NCBI RefSeq assembly: GCF_023078275.1
Contig: NC_062982.1
Span: 3,422,501 to 3,486,500 of the forward strand
DNA from: Leguminivora glycinivorella
Lineage: Eukaryota > Arthropoda > Insecta > Lepidoptera > Tortricidae
Length of the DNA stretch: 64,000 nt
Direction: 5' to 3'
Numbering within the stretch: the first letter of the stretch is position 1; the number at the start of each line of letters is the position of its first letter. The notes beneath the pieces are model-generated. The model did no database searches and was not told the DNA's origin. It worked only from the letters and a program-made list of their open reading frames with translations. The position numbers were made by a program, and so were the translations under genes. Below, piece by piece: positions 43,421 to 54,990 of this stretch.

Positions 43421-44147
43421 TACAGATGTGGTGCGAAAATAATTGCCTTAGTATTGTCACAGTATAATAAAGAATACTATCGTACAGTATGGCCACTCCC
43501 GCGTGTTTGTGCCGTGCGCGGGGACCCGTACGGGTGGAGAAGGAGATCCTGGGAGTCTAGGCGAAGCAGGGGTCTGCGGTCGTTATCCCTGTTAGGCGAA
43601 GCTCCTTTGGCTCCATATTCATCTCACACGGGCGGTCTTAGTCTAGCCAGCTAGGATCAATCGGCTGCCGTGTCCAGTCAGATGGCCACAAGGTTAGTTC
43701 TCTGGGGTGTAGGGGTCTGTAATCGGCGGAGCACGATTCACTGCGTCGGCTGAGGAGCTGACCAGGGTTTTGGCACCGTGCGGATTCACAGACAACGCAT
43801 CCTGGATTACTATAGCAGACTTGGTAGCCCTAATGCTTCAATGCATTCCAAATGTGTGGCTCCGTGGTGGGTGGGGAGCCAGTTTGCTGAAATTTTTCAA
43901 TGTTTGTATGGATACTAATGTACCTATAACGACGGGGGAGGGGACGCCGTACCCGTACGGGATGAGGCGAAGGCGCATAGCGCAAAGGTTGCTGCACCAG
44001 CGAATAGTGGGGCTGTCTGTGACAGATCCACGAGCGTTGGCAGCGGCAACACGTGGACGTCCGCAAGGACGGGGGCGAAGCGTAGGGGCCACGGCGGAGC
44101 TGGCCATCCCAACAGCACCAACCCGTCTCTTCCCTTAGGGTTGAAGA

Positions 44148-45403
44148 GTGGGGGCGCAAAGCAAGCACCCCTCGGGGAGCCGACTAGCGCTGGTGCTGGG
44201 GGATTGGCCGCGGAGCAACGGCCAACTGCGGGAGGGACGCACCGCTTCCAAATTCTGGTGGGGCGGCTCCGGGCGCCATAGACGACGCTACTGCACCCCA
44301 GGGTGCGGATGCGCAGTCGGGTGGAGGAGTAGCCCCAACCAGGAGGCAGAAGAGGCGTGCGAAGGCGCGGGAGAATAGGGACGCGCAAGTGGGGGCCGGA
44401 CCCTCCACTAGTGGGGCGGGGAGGCAGCCTAACAAGAGGTCACTGGGGGCCAGTGGCGACTCTTCTCTGCTCGCTGGCGACCACAAGCGAACGAGGGTGG
44501 GGGGACGTTTGCTGAGGTAGCGGCGAGCGAGAAGATGGCTATCGTCCCAGTGGCCTTTCCTGGGAAAAGGTGATGTTGGAGCATAGGTCGGCCATAGTGA
44601 GCGTCCTGCTCGTAGCTTTGGACGAGGCGGCCGATCCTATGCCCGACATCACACTAGGTGCTGTCACGGGGGTGCGCTTCACATCACCTGCGGAGGAAGC
44701 GACGCAGTGGGATGGCTCCGCTCGGTGATCGGAAGAGGAGAGATCGGCGGGCGGCGCCTGAAAGTCGTGGCTGCTAAAGATCTGCCGAAGCCGGTCAAGA
44801 TGGCCTGGCGTACGGCGATCGATGGCAGCCAGGACGTGTCGCTGGCTCTGCGGGTGATGCAGAGGCGCAACCCTAAACTCCGCACCGACGAGTGGAAGGT
44901 GGTCGACACCGTGATGTCGGAGCTGAACACCAGGCGCATCGTTCTGATGGACCAGGTGTCAGCTGACGTCATCAGGGAGGCCGGCTACGTTCTTCACTCG
45001 GGGCTCGACACCAGCCACTTCAAGCTCCTGGAGACGGGGAAGGAGCGTGAGCATGAAGAGGCTGGGGTGGAGCCCGGCGCGGACGGGGGGGGGGGGACTC
45101 GGTGGCCAATGAGGCTGCGGGCGCCGCGGGGGCGGCGACGGGGAGGCCCCGGAGCGGGACGCGCCGCCTGGCGCTCCTGCGGAGGTGGCTCGGGACCGGT
45201 CAGAGGCGGGGGAAGTGGTGCTAGTCGGGGAGAGTTTCGCCGGGCTGCGCTGGACCCGAGAGTCGTCACCGATCCTATCGGTGGCGGGCTCGGAGGACCT
45301 GCGCGGTCTGGAGGAACTCTACCTGGAGGGCACCACTTCGCCCATGTCCTGCGACAACACGGTCCAGGAGGCGGCCGCTGATCTCAGCACCGCCAAACAC
45401 TAA
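44148..45403 (+). pseudogene. Degraded ORF1 (gag-like) of the I/LOA-type element
   Basis: The reading frame is recoverable only in pieces. A basic, Gly/Pro-rich stretch (about 44,320-44,516, APTRRQKRRAKARENR) ends in TAG. It is followed by LMLEHRSAIVSVLLVALDEA in another frame, then 44,707-45,080 with DLPKPVKMAWRTAIDGSQDV. A G-run at about 45,086-45,095 shifts frame again, to EDLRGLEELYLEGTTSP ending at 45,403. I see no intact CCHC knuckles. ORF2 starts 8 bp later. Confidence 0.65.
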
Positions 45404-45411
45404 CCGCCGTA

Positions 45412-46219
45412 ATGGAGGGGCTAAGGTGTGTACAAATAAACTTACAACACAATAAGGCCGCCACTGCCCTTCTGGCTAGGCAGCTAAAAAGCGACAAGTT
45501 CGACATTGCTCTTATTCAAGAACCATATATTTACAAGGGAGAGATAAGAGGCTTAAATGGTACTGGCGGGACGATACTGTATATCTGCCCCGAGAGTAAT
45601 ATGAGGACATGTATTTATGTTAAAACCGGCATTGATGCTATGCTTCTAAATGCTTTCTGTTCCAGGGATCTGACCACGGTCAAGATCCTGAATAAAGGGG
45701 GGTAAGGCACTAGTCATCTCATCAGCCTACCTTCCCTACGAGGCGGCGGATCCCATCACCACACAACTGCGGGATCTTGCTGACTACGGCAGCCGGGCGA
45801 ACACTGACCTGATCATCGGCTGCGATGCGAACGCACACCACGTCATCTGGGGAAGCTCGGATGTCAACAGAAGAGGAGAGAAGGTACTGGAATTCCTGGT
45901 AAGCTCTTCACTACAACTCTTAAATAAAGGCAATGAGCCGACATTCGTCAATGCTAGGCGAGGTGAGGTCATTGATATAACGCTAGCGTCCAACAACGCA
46001 AGTAATAAAGTTAGTTCATGGCATGTCTCTGGGGAGATTTCTTTATCGGACCATAGATATATATGCTTTAGGTATACCACTAAAATCAAAGTAGAAGTTA
46101 TACTAAAACGGAATCCCAGGAATACCAACTGGTTATCGTTCAAGGATGACCTTAAGGCGGACCTGGGAAACCCCAATGGTAAGCTAAACTCTATTATTGA
46201 CATAGAACTTGAAGCTGAC
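45412..46219 (+). pseudogene. ORF2 5' part: AP endonuclease domain, frameshifted
   Basis: MEGLRCVQINLQHNKAATAL then FDIALIQEPYI is the typical start of an AP endonuclease domain. The frame stops after KILNKGG at a G-run near 45,700. One base over it continues LVISSAYLPYEAADPITT, IIGCDANAHHVIWGS (catalytic D and N), ITLASNN and ISLSDHRYI (catalytic D, H). One indel explains the break. The domain is cut off at 46,219 by an inserted repeat. Confidence 0.88.
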
Positions 46220-47008
46220 AAAAAAAACGTGTTACAAAACACGGAGAAACTAAAAAGCCAAAAATAATAAACCTTCGAATTCAGATTTCTTATCGGATTG
46301 CAATAATCTAAACATCCAAATTATAAACAAATCAATTATTTTTGTAGTCGGTACCAGACCTGTTCGTCGCCTTGCTATTTCCTGTTTGCCCTACCCAACC
46401 ATACGCAGGCTGGTCCCGACTCCAAAAATAATTGATTTGTTTATAATTTGGATGTTTAGATTATTGCAATCCGATAAGAAATCTGAATTCGAAGGTTTAT
46501 TATTTTTGGCTTTTTAGTTTCTCCGTGTTTTGTAACACGTTTTTTTTTGAAGGCGGTTTTATTTTTTGTTAAAAAGTTAATTTATTTGTTGATTTTTAGT
46601 GGTTCCTAGTGATATTATATGTATCAGTCCGAATATATGTACAGTAGTGAAAGAATTGTCCTTTAACTCCTAACCATTGAGGAGTTGACCTTCCATCATC
46701 AGCTCAGCCACATAAAATTATTACCATCAGGCGCAAATACTGGTGCACCTTTAAAAAATACACAAAAAACATTACATGTGCCTATAACATTTGAAGAGTT
46801 CCCTCGATTTCTCCAAGATCCCATCATCAGACCACGACTTGGTGCCAATGGGACCATCTCGGGGTTATACCCGTTCGATCAAAAAAAAAATTTTGAAAAT
46901 CGGTCTACGATTCTCGGAGATATCGAGTAACATACATACAAAAAAAAAAAAAAAAAAAAAAAAATTCAGTCGAATTGAGAACCTCCTCCTTTTTTGAAGT
47001 CGGTTAAA
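46220..47008 (+). mobile_element. Nested repeat with long inverted arms inside the LINE
   Basis: It starts with an inverted repeat: 46,220-46,344 is mirrored almost perfectly by 46,424-46,548, with weaker pairing further in. It continues through CGTTCGATC, an ATACATACA/poly-A stretch, and ends GAGAACCTCCTCC...GAAGTCGGTTAAAAA. That 3' end is a very common lepidopteran interspersed repeat. It interrupts ORF2 between IDIELEAD and QAVHTAWTNN, with a few residues apparently lost. The inverted duplication of the 5' part may have arisen by snap-back copying. Confidence 0.8.
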
Positions 47009-49838
47009 AATAGGGCAAGCCGTCCATACGGCTTGGACAAATAACTGCCCGGAAAAGAAAATCCTGGCGAAGAAGGTACCCTGGTGGAATCCGGAGATAG
47101 CAAAACTCAGGAAAGAAACTAGGGCTGTCTTCAACGATGCCAAAAGAAGTAATGATTTTGAGCTCTACGCGCGAAAACTCACAGAGTATAGCAAGGCAGT
47201 GAGGAAAGCGAAAAGGAAAGCGTGGAAAAACCACTGCGATCAAATCGGTTCCATTCCGGAAGGCATGAGACTCACGAAGGCACTAGCCACAACGAAGTCA
47301 GTCCCACTCACCTCTATTAGAAGGAGTGATGGTGGAATGACTGAAACGGGGCTAGAGACCCTCAAGGTGATGTGTGCCACACATTTTCCAGGCTCGATAA
47401 TAAATCAGAGTGTACCAGACGATGAACCAATTAGTGTTACGGAACAGTGCACTCGCACGACCAGGCATAATTGGGACACGTCGAAAAAGGTAGTAGACCA
47501 CAACAAAATACAATGGGCATTATCGACATTTCAGCCATATAAAGCCCCGGGGCCAGATGGAATCTACCCCATACTACTACGAGAAGGCGCTAACGTACTT
47601 ATACCCCACTTGAGTAGACTGTACAAAGCGTGTATTGCCTTCGGACATGTACCACGTGCATGGAGGTTAGTAAAGGTAACATACTTGCCCAAACCAGGCA
47701 AAGAGGATTACACAGAAGCCAAATCATATAGGCCCATAAGTCTATCATCATTTCTCCTTAAAACTTTGGAGAAACTGGTGGACAGACACATCAGGGATGG
47801 TCCGCTCAAGAGACATCCACTACACCGCTTGCAATGTGCATACCAGCCGGGCAAGTCCACGGAGACAGCACTACACCTGGTGACAACTAGAGCGGAGCAG
47901 GCCATAGAAAACAAAGAACTATGTCTTGCTGCATTTCTGGATGTCGAAGGTGCCTTTGATCGCACCACATATGGTGCAATCAATAATGCTGCACTCAAAC
48001 ATGGCATAGAACCTACCATCTGCCGCTGGATAGGTAATATGTTGAACAGCCGGCTAATTAAGTCCTCCCTCATGGGGGAAGAATTACTAGCCACAGCAAC
48101 AAAAGGTTGTCCACAAGGTGGGGTTCTCTCTCCGACTCTATGGAGCCTGGTAGTGAACTCACTTTTGGAAGAACTAAATAGGGGCCCAGTATATACAGTG
48201 GGTTATGCAGATGATTTAGTGATACTCATAAACGGGAAATTCCCGGGAACGGTGTCAGAAATCATGAATACAGCACTGAGGCAAGTGGAGAGGTGGTGTA
48301 ACCACCAACAACTCTCCATCAATCCAGGCAAAACAGTGGTAGTACCGTTTACCAGGAAAAGGGCCCTTACTGGCATGGAGCAACTAAGGCTCTATGGAAG
48401 GGTACTTGAACTTTCCAATGAAGTGAAATATCTAGGGGTAACACTAGACAAAGAACTGAACTGGAAAAGACACGTCGAACTGACCACAGCCAAGGCACTT
48501 AGAGTGTTTGGAATGTGTAGGTCAGCTTACGGCAAAACATGGGGTTTAAACCCAAAGGTACTAAGGTGGATCTACACCATGATGGTGAGACCTATAATCC
48601 TGTACGGAAGCCTGGCCTGGTGGCCAAGGACATTACTGAGCACATGCAAGGATGTCCTCATGAAGGTACAAAGGACAGCATGCATGGCTATAACGGGTGC
48701 GTTCAGAACGACGCCAACAGCAGCATTGGAGGTACTATTGGATCTCCCGCCGCTACATCTAGTGATACAGTCTGAGGCACTGAAATCGCTACACCGGCTG
48801 GCTTTAACAGGCCTCTGGAGCGATAGCATGCCGAAGACTAAACACACAAGCATGGAATACAACAATTCTATGGGAAGGCTGATGAGTATGGGCTGCGACA
48901 AAATGCAACCGAAATTCATCTTCCACAAAAACTTCAAAACCAAAGTCCATACTAGAGCCGAATGGAAGGAGGGTCTGGAGACACCCACCCCTGATGACAA
49001 CACCATCATCTGGTATACAGACGGGTCCAAGATGGCATCTGGTACGGGCGCAGGCATTTATGCAAATGACTACAGTGGTAGTATCAGCATGGGCAATTAT
49101 GCCACGGTCTTCCAAGCCGAGACATATGCAATAATTGCCTGTGTACATGAGAATATAGTTAGACAAATCCAAGGTAAGACTATCTATATACTCAGCGACA
49201 GTCAAGCGGCACTCAAAGCCTTCACATCGCCCAGAGTTACCTCTAGACTGGTATTAAACGGCATCCAAGCTCTTAACAAGCTTGGAAGGCAAAACAAGGT
49301 GCAACTGGTATGGATACCGGGGCACGAAGGCTTCATTGGCAATGAAAACGCTGATGAACTTGCCAAGGCCGGATCTGAAGACAACTTCATAGGTCCGGAA
49401 CCTTATGTGGGCCTTTCACAAGGAACCATCAGAATGGCTATGAAAGACCAAACAAAGGCTAGTCACCAAAAAGAGTGGGATGCCCTGGTTGGTCTGAAGC
49501 ATTCAAAGCTCTTTATGCAGAGGGTAGACTCTGGATGGAGCAAAAAGCTAGGGAAGCTAGGCAAAAGACAACTCCAAATTATAACGGGGGTGTTCACAGG
49601 CCATTACGGGGTCAAAGGAATTTTGGCCAAGATGGGACACGCCGACAACACCGATTGTCGCATGTGTGGCGAAGAGGAAGAGACCGTCAGACATTTAATG
49701 TGTGAATGTCACGCCCTCGCCAGACAAAGAATGAAGAACTTTGGAGCAGGCTACCTGGCACCGAAGGACTTCAGAGAGCTACCCATGAGCCTCATCATCC
49801 GATACGTGGAGATGGTCGAGAAGCTCCTGAATAGCTGA
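47009..49838 (+). CDS. ORF2 3' part: reverse transcriptase, RNase H and zinc knuckle
   Basis: Open to the TGA at 49,836-49,838; the first in-frame ATG (47,199) is not the native start. RT motifs: YKAPGPDGIYPILL, SYRPISLSSFLLKTLEKLV, AYQPGKSTETALHLV, FLDVEGAFDRT, CPQGGVLSPTLWSLVV and YADDLVI (res 336-342 from 47,199). RNase H: YTDGSKM, AETYAI, LSDSQAAL, NENADELAK. A CX2CX8HX4C knuckle follows (CRMCG...HLMCEC). All catalytic acids are present even though the whole ORF2 is broken upstream. Confidence 0.92.
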
Positions 49839-50734
49839 AGGATCTTAGGATCGTAGGGGGTAATTGCACAAAAGATCCCGATGGGTCGAAGTGTATCCGT
49901 AAGGGCCCCCGCAGATTTAAGATAAGATAAGATAAGATGGCCACTCCCGCTCCCCGCTGAAAGTGCCGCCCACCCCCTCTCGGTTACCTCACAGTTACCG
50001 CCTGTCAAAAACGCGAACAGTCGACCTGTCATATGTCACTCATACAAGCATAGTACTCGTTCACCTACACGAGCTTAGACTGTGTGCCAGGAACGCGCCT
50101 CTTTCATATATTTGACCGCCAGTGTCCGAGGTGTGGTATTGTTACGGAAACATACGAACGTGTCATGGTATTTCAGTCAGTGCATGACAAATACGAACGT
50201 TTCCGAAGTCCCTTCTCGTACTGTCATAAAACCAGCCAACAACGTCAATCAATCAGTTAGGCAAATGGTTGCTCCGCTAAGCAAAACGTGCGTACAGCCT
50301 CGACCGAGGCATATCTACGCGGAACGTTTGCCGCGCGAGTACATTGCCTCGCGACGAAAAGAGACGCGATGACATACGCGAAGCCAGTTAGCTCATAGCT
50401 TACTCTTTTGGTCGTACTAGTGCCTGTAGGTGTCATAGGTTTCATCGATGAATCAGAGATATTGGATGTGATTAAAACAAATAATATTTGCCATTTTTTA
50501 TTAAATTTCAACATCGCGTAACAAGTCGCTTTAACTACATTTTAGCGTCAGGAATGTCAACCTACAGCCAATTATTGCTAGATCTAAACTAAGTCTAAAC
50601 TCAAATTTGACAAACTGACTTTAATTATCGATTTGATCGATTTTCACCAGATACACAGATCATAGATACCTACAGATACGCAATTCGCTCATAAAAAACT
50701 TCCTATCGCATTGGCAACGTTTGGCTTTAATTTC

Positions 50735-50895
50735 ACGTACTATGTACAGTCAGTGGCAAAAATATCGAACAAAAAAAGGGTCGCAAAAATGTCTAACACG
50801 ATTTTATTTCCAGAGCCATAAAAGAGCGTGTCAGATATTTATGCAGCCTTCTTTTTGTACGATGTTATTGCTAATGACTGTACATATACTTGCGT
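50735..50895 (+). repeat. Repeat 'R' (ACAGTCAGTGGCAAAAATATC)
   Basis: GTCGCAAAAATGTCTAACAC, GATTTTATTTCCAGAGCCAT, GTGTCAGATATTTATGCAGC, ATTGCTAATGACTGTACATA. Copy at 52,195-52,300. The ACAGTCA / TGACTGT ends mirror each other. Confidence 0.78.
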
Positions 50896-50930
50896 GTTTT
50901 TTTCTAAGTATTGTTTTTTTCTGCTATCAG

Positions 50931-51087
50931 TGTGCGTAGCCGAATGCACAAACGGTCACGAAAATATCGATTTTCGTAGCTATCTATCTTTATCGCTCTT
51001 GCGTATTGGCGCGACAGAGCTAGAGTAGGTACCTTTCTGCGGCGTTTCGATTTCGTTTCGCGTCGCAGAAATGCCATTTGGCTACGA
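50931..51087. mobile_element. MITE 'C' relative
   Basis: GTGCGTAGCCGAATGCACAA, TATCGCTCTTGCGTATTGGC, GCGACAGAGCTAG and AATGCCATTTGGCTACGAAG: inverted ends of the same type, diverged interior. Confidence 0.75.
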
Positions 51088-51089
51088 AG

Positions 51090-51595
51090 CCAGGGCACTT
51101 AGCCAATATAAAGTAAATAAAATGGAAAAATTCACTTGATGATATCCATTATCATATCTTGGAAATTTTAGCAATGAAAGTAGCGTATCTGTTCTAGTAT
51201 GTAATCTGTGATATCCTTTACAATTTCAATGCACCGGGCAAAATAAAAACATTTAGAAATAACAAAATATTGTCTTTAGACAGTCGAATGGCACACCGAC
51301 TAGACTTAAGAAAACTTAATAAAGGAACAGAATATTTAAGAATAATCATATTAATCTTAATTTCTAATGCAATGTTGCCAATTCACAAAATGAAAAACAC
51401 TTGACCAGATTTAAAGTTTTTAAAATAATTAAAAACAAAATGTATAAAGAAAAATACTGTGTATATAAACATTAAAAAAGAGCATTTAAATCAACTATTT
51501 CGAAAAGTATAACAGCCCTTTAACATTCCGTTATTGACTTTAACAAATACATCATAAGATTTAATTTTAAAGACCATTGCTTGGACCATAAGCTG
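51090..51595. other. No gene seen
   Basis: AT-rich sequence with no recognised family. Confidence 0.5.
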
Positions 51596-51597
51596 TC

Positions 51598-52067
51598 TTA
51601 GGCACTGGTCCCGCCAAAAACTAGTAAGCGATGAGCTATTAGCTATAGAAACGAACAAAAGACAGTCGCTCCCGTGTAAATAAAAGAGACGCGATGATAG
51701 CGCAAGCGAGTTATAGTTCGTCGCCAAGCGATGAACTAATAAATCGCTTGCTCTCTCTTTTATTTACACGGGAGTACTGATGTGCCGACGGAAAGTTTCC
51801 AAAATTCTGAAATTTTCACGTAGGAAAATTTCGGAAACTTTCGATACTTTGTATGGACAATTGTATGGATGGAAACTTTCCATTTCATAAATTTAAATTC
51901 CCTTTATTTTTCGTGAAAGTTTCGTGAATTTTTCAAGAAATTTAAGATTTTTTTTGGAAAGTTTCCGCAACTTGCACATCACTACACGGGAGCGACTATC
52001 TTTTGTTCGTTTCTGTACCCGATAGCTCATCGCTTACTCGGCTTTGGTCCCACCAACCAGTGCCTTA
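51598..52067. mobile_element. Palindromic MITE 'A' interrupted by a hAT-like MITE
   Basis: TTAGGCACTGGTCCCGCCAA to AACCAGTGCCTTAG. Split at CACGGGAG, duplicated at 51,767-51,774 and 51,985-51,992. Confidence 0.87.
51775..51984. mobile_element. hAT-like MITE nested in MITE 'A'
   Basis: Termini TACTGATGTGC and GCACATCACTA (11-bp inverted repeat, one mismatch) with the 8-bp duplication CACGGGAG. The interior is rich in GGAAACTTTC/GAAAGTTTCC words in both orientations. Termini and duplication length fit hAT elements. Confidence 0.87.
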
Positions 52068-52194
52068 GAAACAAGCAAATACTAATAAAATGCAACTTAT
52101 TTCAATATATTGCTAATAAACAACCATATGATGAGTATGGGCATCTTCTTCATAGTAGAGTATTCATTTCTGAGTTTCTCAAGGTCATCTTCTG

Positions 52195-52300
52195 AGGTCG
52201 CAAAAATGTTTGACACGATTTTATTTCCAGATCCATAAGTGTGTCAGATATTTATGCAGCCTTTTTTGCACGATGTTATTGCTAATGACTGTACATATAC
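52195..52300 (+). repeat. Repeat 'R', partial
   Basis: GGTCGCAAAAATGTTTGACA, CGATTTTATTTCCAGATCCA, TTGCACGATGTTATTGCTAA, TGACTGTACATATACT. Lacks the left end. Confidence 0.75.
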
Positions 52301-52304
52301 TCAA

Positions 52305-52975
52305 GGTCATACTCTCAAGGCCATCTTCTGAGGTTTCAGTGTTTTGAACCAATTTAACTATTTCTTAAAACGGTAACTCAGAGTTTAAAACACGATTTTT
52401 GTGGCACTGAGTCGAGCAGTGTCATATCTTCTGCCTACCCCTTTTGGGTATACAGGCGTGAGTGTATGTATGAATGTTAGTTTATATAATTCACTGGTAT
52501 AAAACACCCATGTAAAGTAACACTGTACATTGAGGCCTATTCAAATCTCTATTATGAAATCAAATTGTACGAAAATGCCCTTTTCTTCTTAGATCTCGCA
52601 ATCTAATGTATACATTTACTATACAATATCAATATCTCAAATAGACTTAAACATAATGTCACTAAGACATCTTTATATCTCGTCATGCCTTTTACATAAA
52701 CAAAATGTGTTTATTTTAGCATTAAATAACAATAGAAATATTGTATACATAATTATACATAATGTACAAACCTTGTGATTATAAACGTGAATATCTATAC
52801 AAATAGATAACTGTGATGTGAGCGTAACAAATTGTATTGAATACTGGACCATTCATCTCATAATAACAATATGAATTACTTCAATAATATATTTTACATA
52901 AGACGGAGGTCTGTCCAGACCTGACAAAATGTATGAAAATGCAATTGGTGATGTTCACTTGATATGACATATTTT
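52305..52975. other. No gene seen
   Basis: AT-rich. A repeat K right-end fragment lies at 52,405-52,470 (TTGGGTATACAGGCGTGAGT). Confidence 0.5.
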
Positions 52976-52977
52976 TC

Positions 52978-53159
52978 GTGATCGTCAGAATGGCGGGTGT
53001 ACATCAAGCAATCCTGGTGCGGTATACTTCAGGAGTTAGTGCCCGCGAGTTTAAAGAGCACATTGCCCGAATTTTAACGCACATTTGGCACATTGCTAGC
53101 ACTAACTCCTGAAGTATACCGCACCAGGATTTCTTGATGTATACGATTCTGACGATCAC
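52978..53159. mobile_element. Palindromic MITE
   Basis: GTGATCGTCAGAATGGCGGG, ATCAAG.AATCCTGGTGCGG, TATACTTCAGGAGTTAGTG mirrored by CACTAACTCCTGAAGTATAC, CGCACCAGGATTTCTTGAT, ATTCTGACGATCAC. Confidence 0.87.
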
Positions 53160-53318
53160 TCTTTTTCCAGCAATTTCGGTGCAGCATGGTAGAAATAAAG
53201 GAAATCATACATGTATTGTGTTTTCTAGGTAGATGATCAATTAAGGCTCATTTTACTGTTATAATATTAATCCTAATTCACTATTTCAGCTGCCTTCGGA
53301 CATGTAATTTGTTCTGTA

Positions 53319-53750
53319 CAATAATAGTTATTTGTTATACAAGGGGGCAAAGTTGTATTTTAACGCCGAGTTTGGTATTGAAAAACGAGCAAGTGAAAGG
53401 ATTTTATAGTTGAACCACGAGCGAAGCGAGTGGTTCGAGAATAGAATCCTGAACTTGCGAGTTTTTTAACACACGAGAAGTAAAATACATTTGCACCCGA
53501 GTGTAACACAAAACTTTTCCCCTCACTATAGCGAGGAAACTACAACGCAAAAAATGCGTTTATCACTGCTTCCAGGCACAGGTGGTAAACCATCTTTATT
53601 ACTAGATTCACCTACTTTTAGCAATTTTAAAGCAGTTAATTTGACTTTATTCAAGGTCAAATTACTTTACCCACTAGTGGATAAAATGCGTTTTTACCCG
53701 CTGGTATTAAAGGACAAAACACGTGTTTCCGAGCTAGTGAGGAGAAAAGT
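53319..53750 (+). repeat. Single 'Q2' unit
   Basis: Begins AATAATAGTTATTTGTTATA and ends GTTTCCGAGCTAGTGAGG, about 95% like either arm at 41.3-42.3 kb. It shares its 5' start (AAGGGGGCAAAG) with family Q. A 105-codon open frame crosses it, but the opposite strand and the other copies do not preserve a consistent frame. Confidence 0.83.
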
Positions 53751-53860
53751 GTTTACTACTACTACTATATTGCACCAAAATTGCTGGAAAAGTTACGACG
53801 TCTGGTGATGATTCGATTAGCGTGTTTATGCAAAATTGTGGCAACCAAAGGGACTATCGA

Positions 53861-54108
53861 CACACAGGCGACGTATGTCCTAAGACGCGGAACGGACGTC
53901 AGAGCCGCGCCGCCACAGTGTAATTTAAAAAAACGTCTTCTCGGTACATTTTGTACAGGAAGGGCGTAAGAGGCGCCTCAAGCGACGCGCCCCAGACGAC
54001 GAAACAACAAACTTATACAAAATACTTATACGTTTTTTAAATTACACTGAGGCGGCGCGGCACTGACGTCCGCTCCGCGTCTTAGGACATGCGTCGCTTG
54101 AGTGTGGG
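53861..54108. mobile_element. Palindromic MITE
   Basis: CACACAGGCGACGTATGTCC, TAAGACGCGGAACGGACGTC mirrored by GACGTCCGCTCCGCGTCTTA, GGACATGCGTCGCTTGAGTG, with GCCGCGCCGCC...AGTGTAATTT and its mirror. Follows the Q2 unit. Confidence 0.86.
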
Positions 54109-54338
54109 TTGCAGCAAAGATAATTTTCGTTTTTCATCTCAAATAATCGCAACCGTCCCAATTCGCTTTAAAATAATCATTTAAATAAATAAAAAACTGA
54201 TGTCTGTGCGTCCCGCTCTTACAAATTGCGCGAAAAGGACGGCCTGACGTGATAGGCTTTATCACGCAACCGTACTTGCCCGCCTGATTCAGAAATAAGT
54301 TCCACTTTCACGAGATTTGTATCTGCTTACCCCCTTAT

Positions 54339-54470
54339 TCATAAACATACACTAAAGTTATCAAGCCGATAGAGTTCATTTATCCCTTTCTATCACACCA
54401 ATACGTCAGAAAGGGACAAACGAACTTTATCGGCTTGATAACTTTAGTGAACGTTTATGAAAGGGGGTTA
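54339..54470. mobile_element. Palindromic MITE
   Basis: ACCCCCTTATTCATAAACAT, CACTAAAGTTATCAAGCCGA mirrored by TCGGCTTGATAACTTTAGTG, AACGTTTATGAAAGGGGGTT. Confidence 0.86.
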
Positions 54471-54474
54471 ATCT

Positions 54475-54990
54475 TTACCAAAAATCTACTCATCATTGCT
54501 CAGATACTGAGTATTTGATCACCGCCAAGTTTAAATAATATTCAGTTAGTAAAGTCCTTCGAATTCGCCAGCAAACTCACACTAGATGACAAAAACGAAC
54601 TTGTCTCTTAAAAAAAATCATATGAATAAATCTCAGACGAAGGATACTATAGACTTGACGTAAGCGTACACCCGTAAGGGACAGATATAGAATAATGGAG
54701 CGAATTTAAGAAGTACTTTAAAAATGGCTGACAGTTTACCATAAACAACCTACGTAATTTGGGCGGATAATAACTTAATAAGCTTGACAAGTCACGTACT
54801 TATTTGTTTGCCACAAACTCGTTTGTGGCAGCGGCGGAAAAGTGAAACTGACAAAGACAAAAAATAACATTTTGTTCTCTGTCACTCTTATTATAATTTG
54901 TATGTGACCATCTCGTTCGGTAGTGGTATTATTTGGCTGTCTAGTCTAGTATCCTTTGTTTAAGGAATATATCAACTTTTGTTGCCGTGG
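54475..54990. other. No gene seen
   Basis: Unassigned sequence downstream of the right ALT gene. Confidence 0.5.

Larger units (their letters stand above)
43503..49936 (+). mobile_element. Non-LTR retrotransposon with AP endonuclease, RT and RNase H (I/LOA-like), near full length, interrupted
   Basis: Bounded by the 14-bp target duplication ATGGCCACTCCCGC at 43,489-43,502 and 49,937-49,950. It ends in a TAAGA-type tail (49,912-49,936). It contains a GC-rich 5' part with ORF1 remnants, an ORF2 with AP endonuclease, RT and RNase H, and one nested repeat (46,220-47,008). RNase H downstream of RT places it in the I group; the RT resembles LOA-type sequences, but clade assignment is tentative. 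Several frameshifts mean it is no longer autonomous. Confidence 0.92.
43458..50135 (+). mobile_element. Interspersed repeat 'G' (about 240 bp), split by the LINE
   Basis: The left piece is 43,458-43,502 (CACAGTATAATAAAGAATAC...CACTCCCGC) and the right piece 49,937-50,135 (ends GTGTCCGAGGTGTG). Flanking GTATTGT occurs at 43,451-43,457 and 50,136-50,142, a 7-bp target duplication. Other copies are 29,457-29,706, 38,370-38,778, 62,226-62,426 and 63,001-63,180 (reverse). It has no coding capacity that I can see. Confidence 0.85.
43424..50225 (+). mobile_element. Outer MITE 'B' copy split by repeat G and the LINE
   Basis: Its left remnant 43,424-43,457 (CAGATGTGGTGCGAAAATAA...TTAGTATTGT) and right remnant 50,137-50,225 (TATTGTTACGGAAACATACG...ACGAACGTTTCCGAAG) join across the 7-bp duplication. 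Together they reproduce the MITE present at 22,563-22,746. Confidence 0.75.

Noticed and set aside
45086..45095. Programmed frameshift in the LINE ORF1 at a G run
   Set aside because: Other nearby stops and frame changes show general decay; a mutational slip in the G run is simpler.
53491..53808. 105-codon ORF as a gene
   Set aside because: It lies in the Q2 repeat and runs into unrelated sequence. Equivalent frames are broken in the 41.3-42.3 kb copies and the opposite strand is similarly open.
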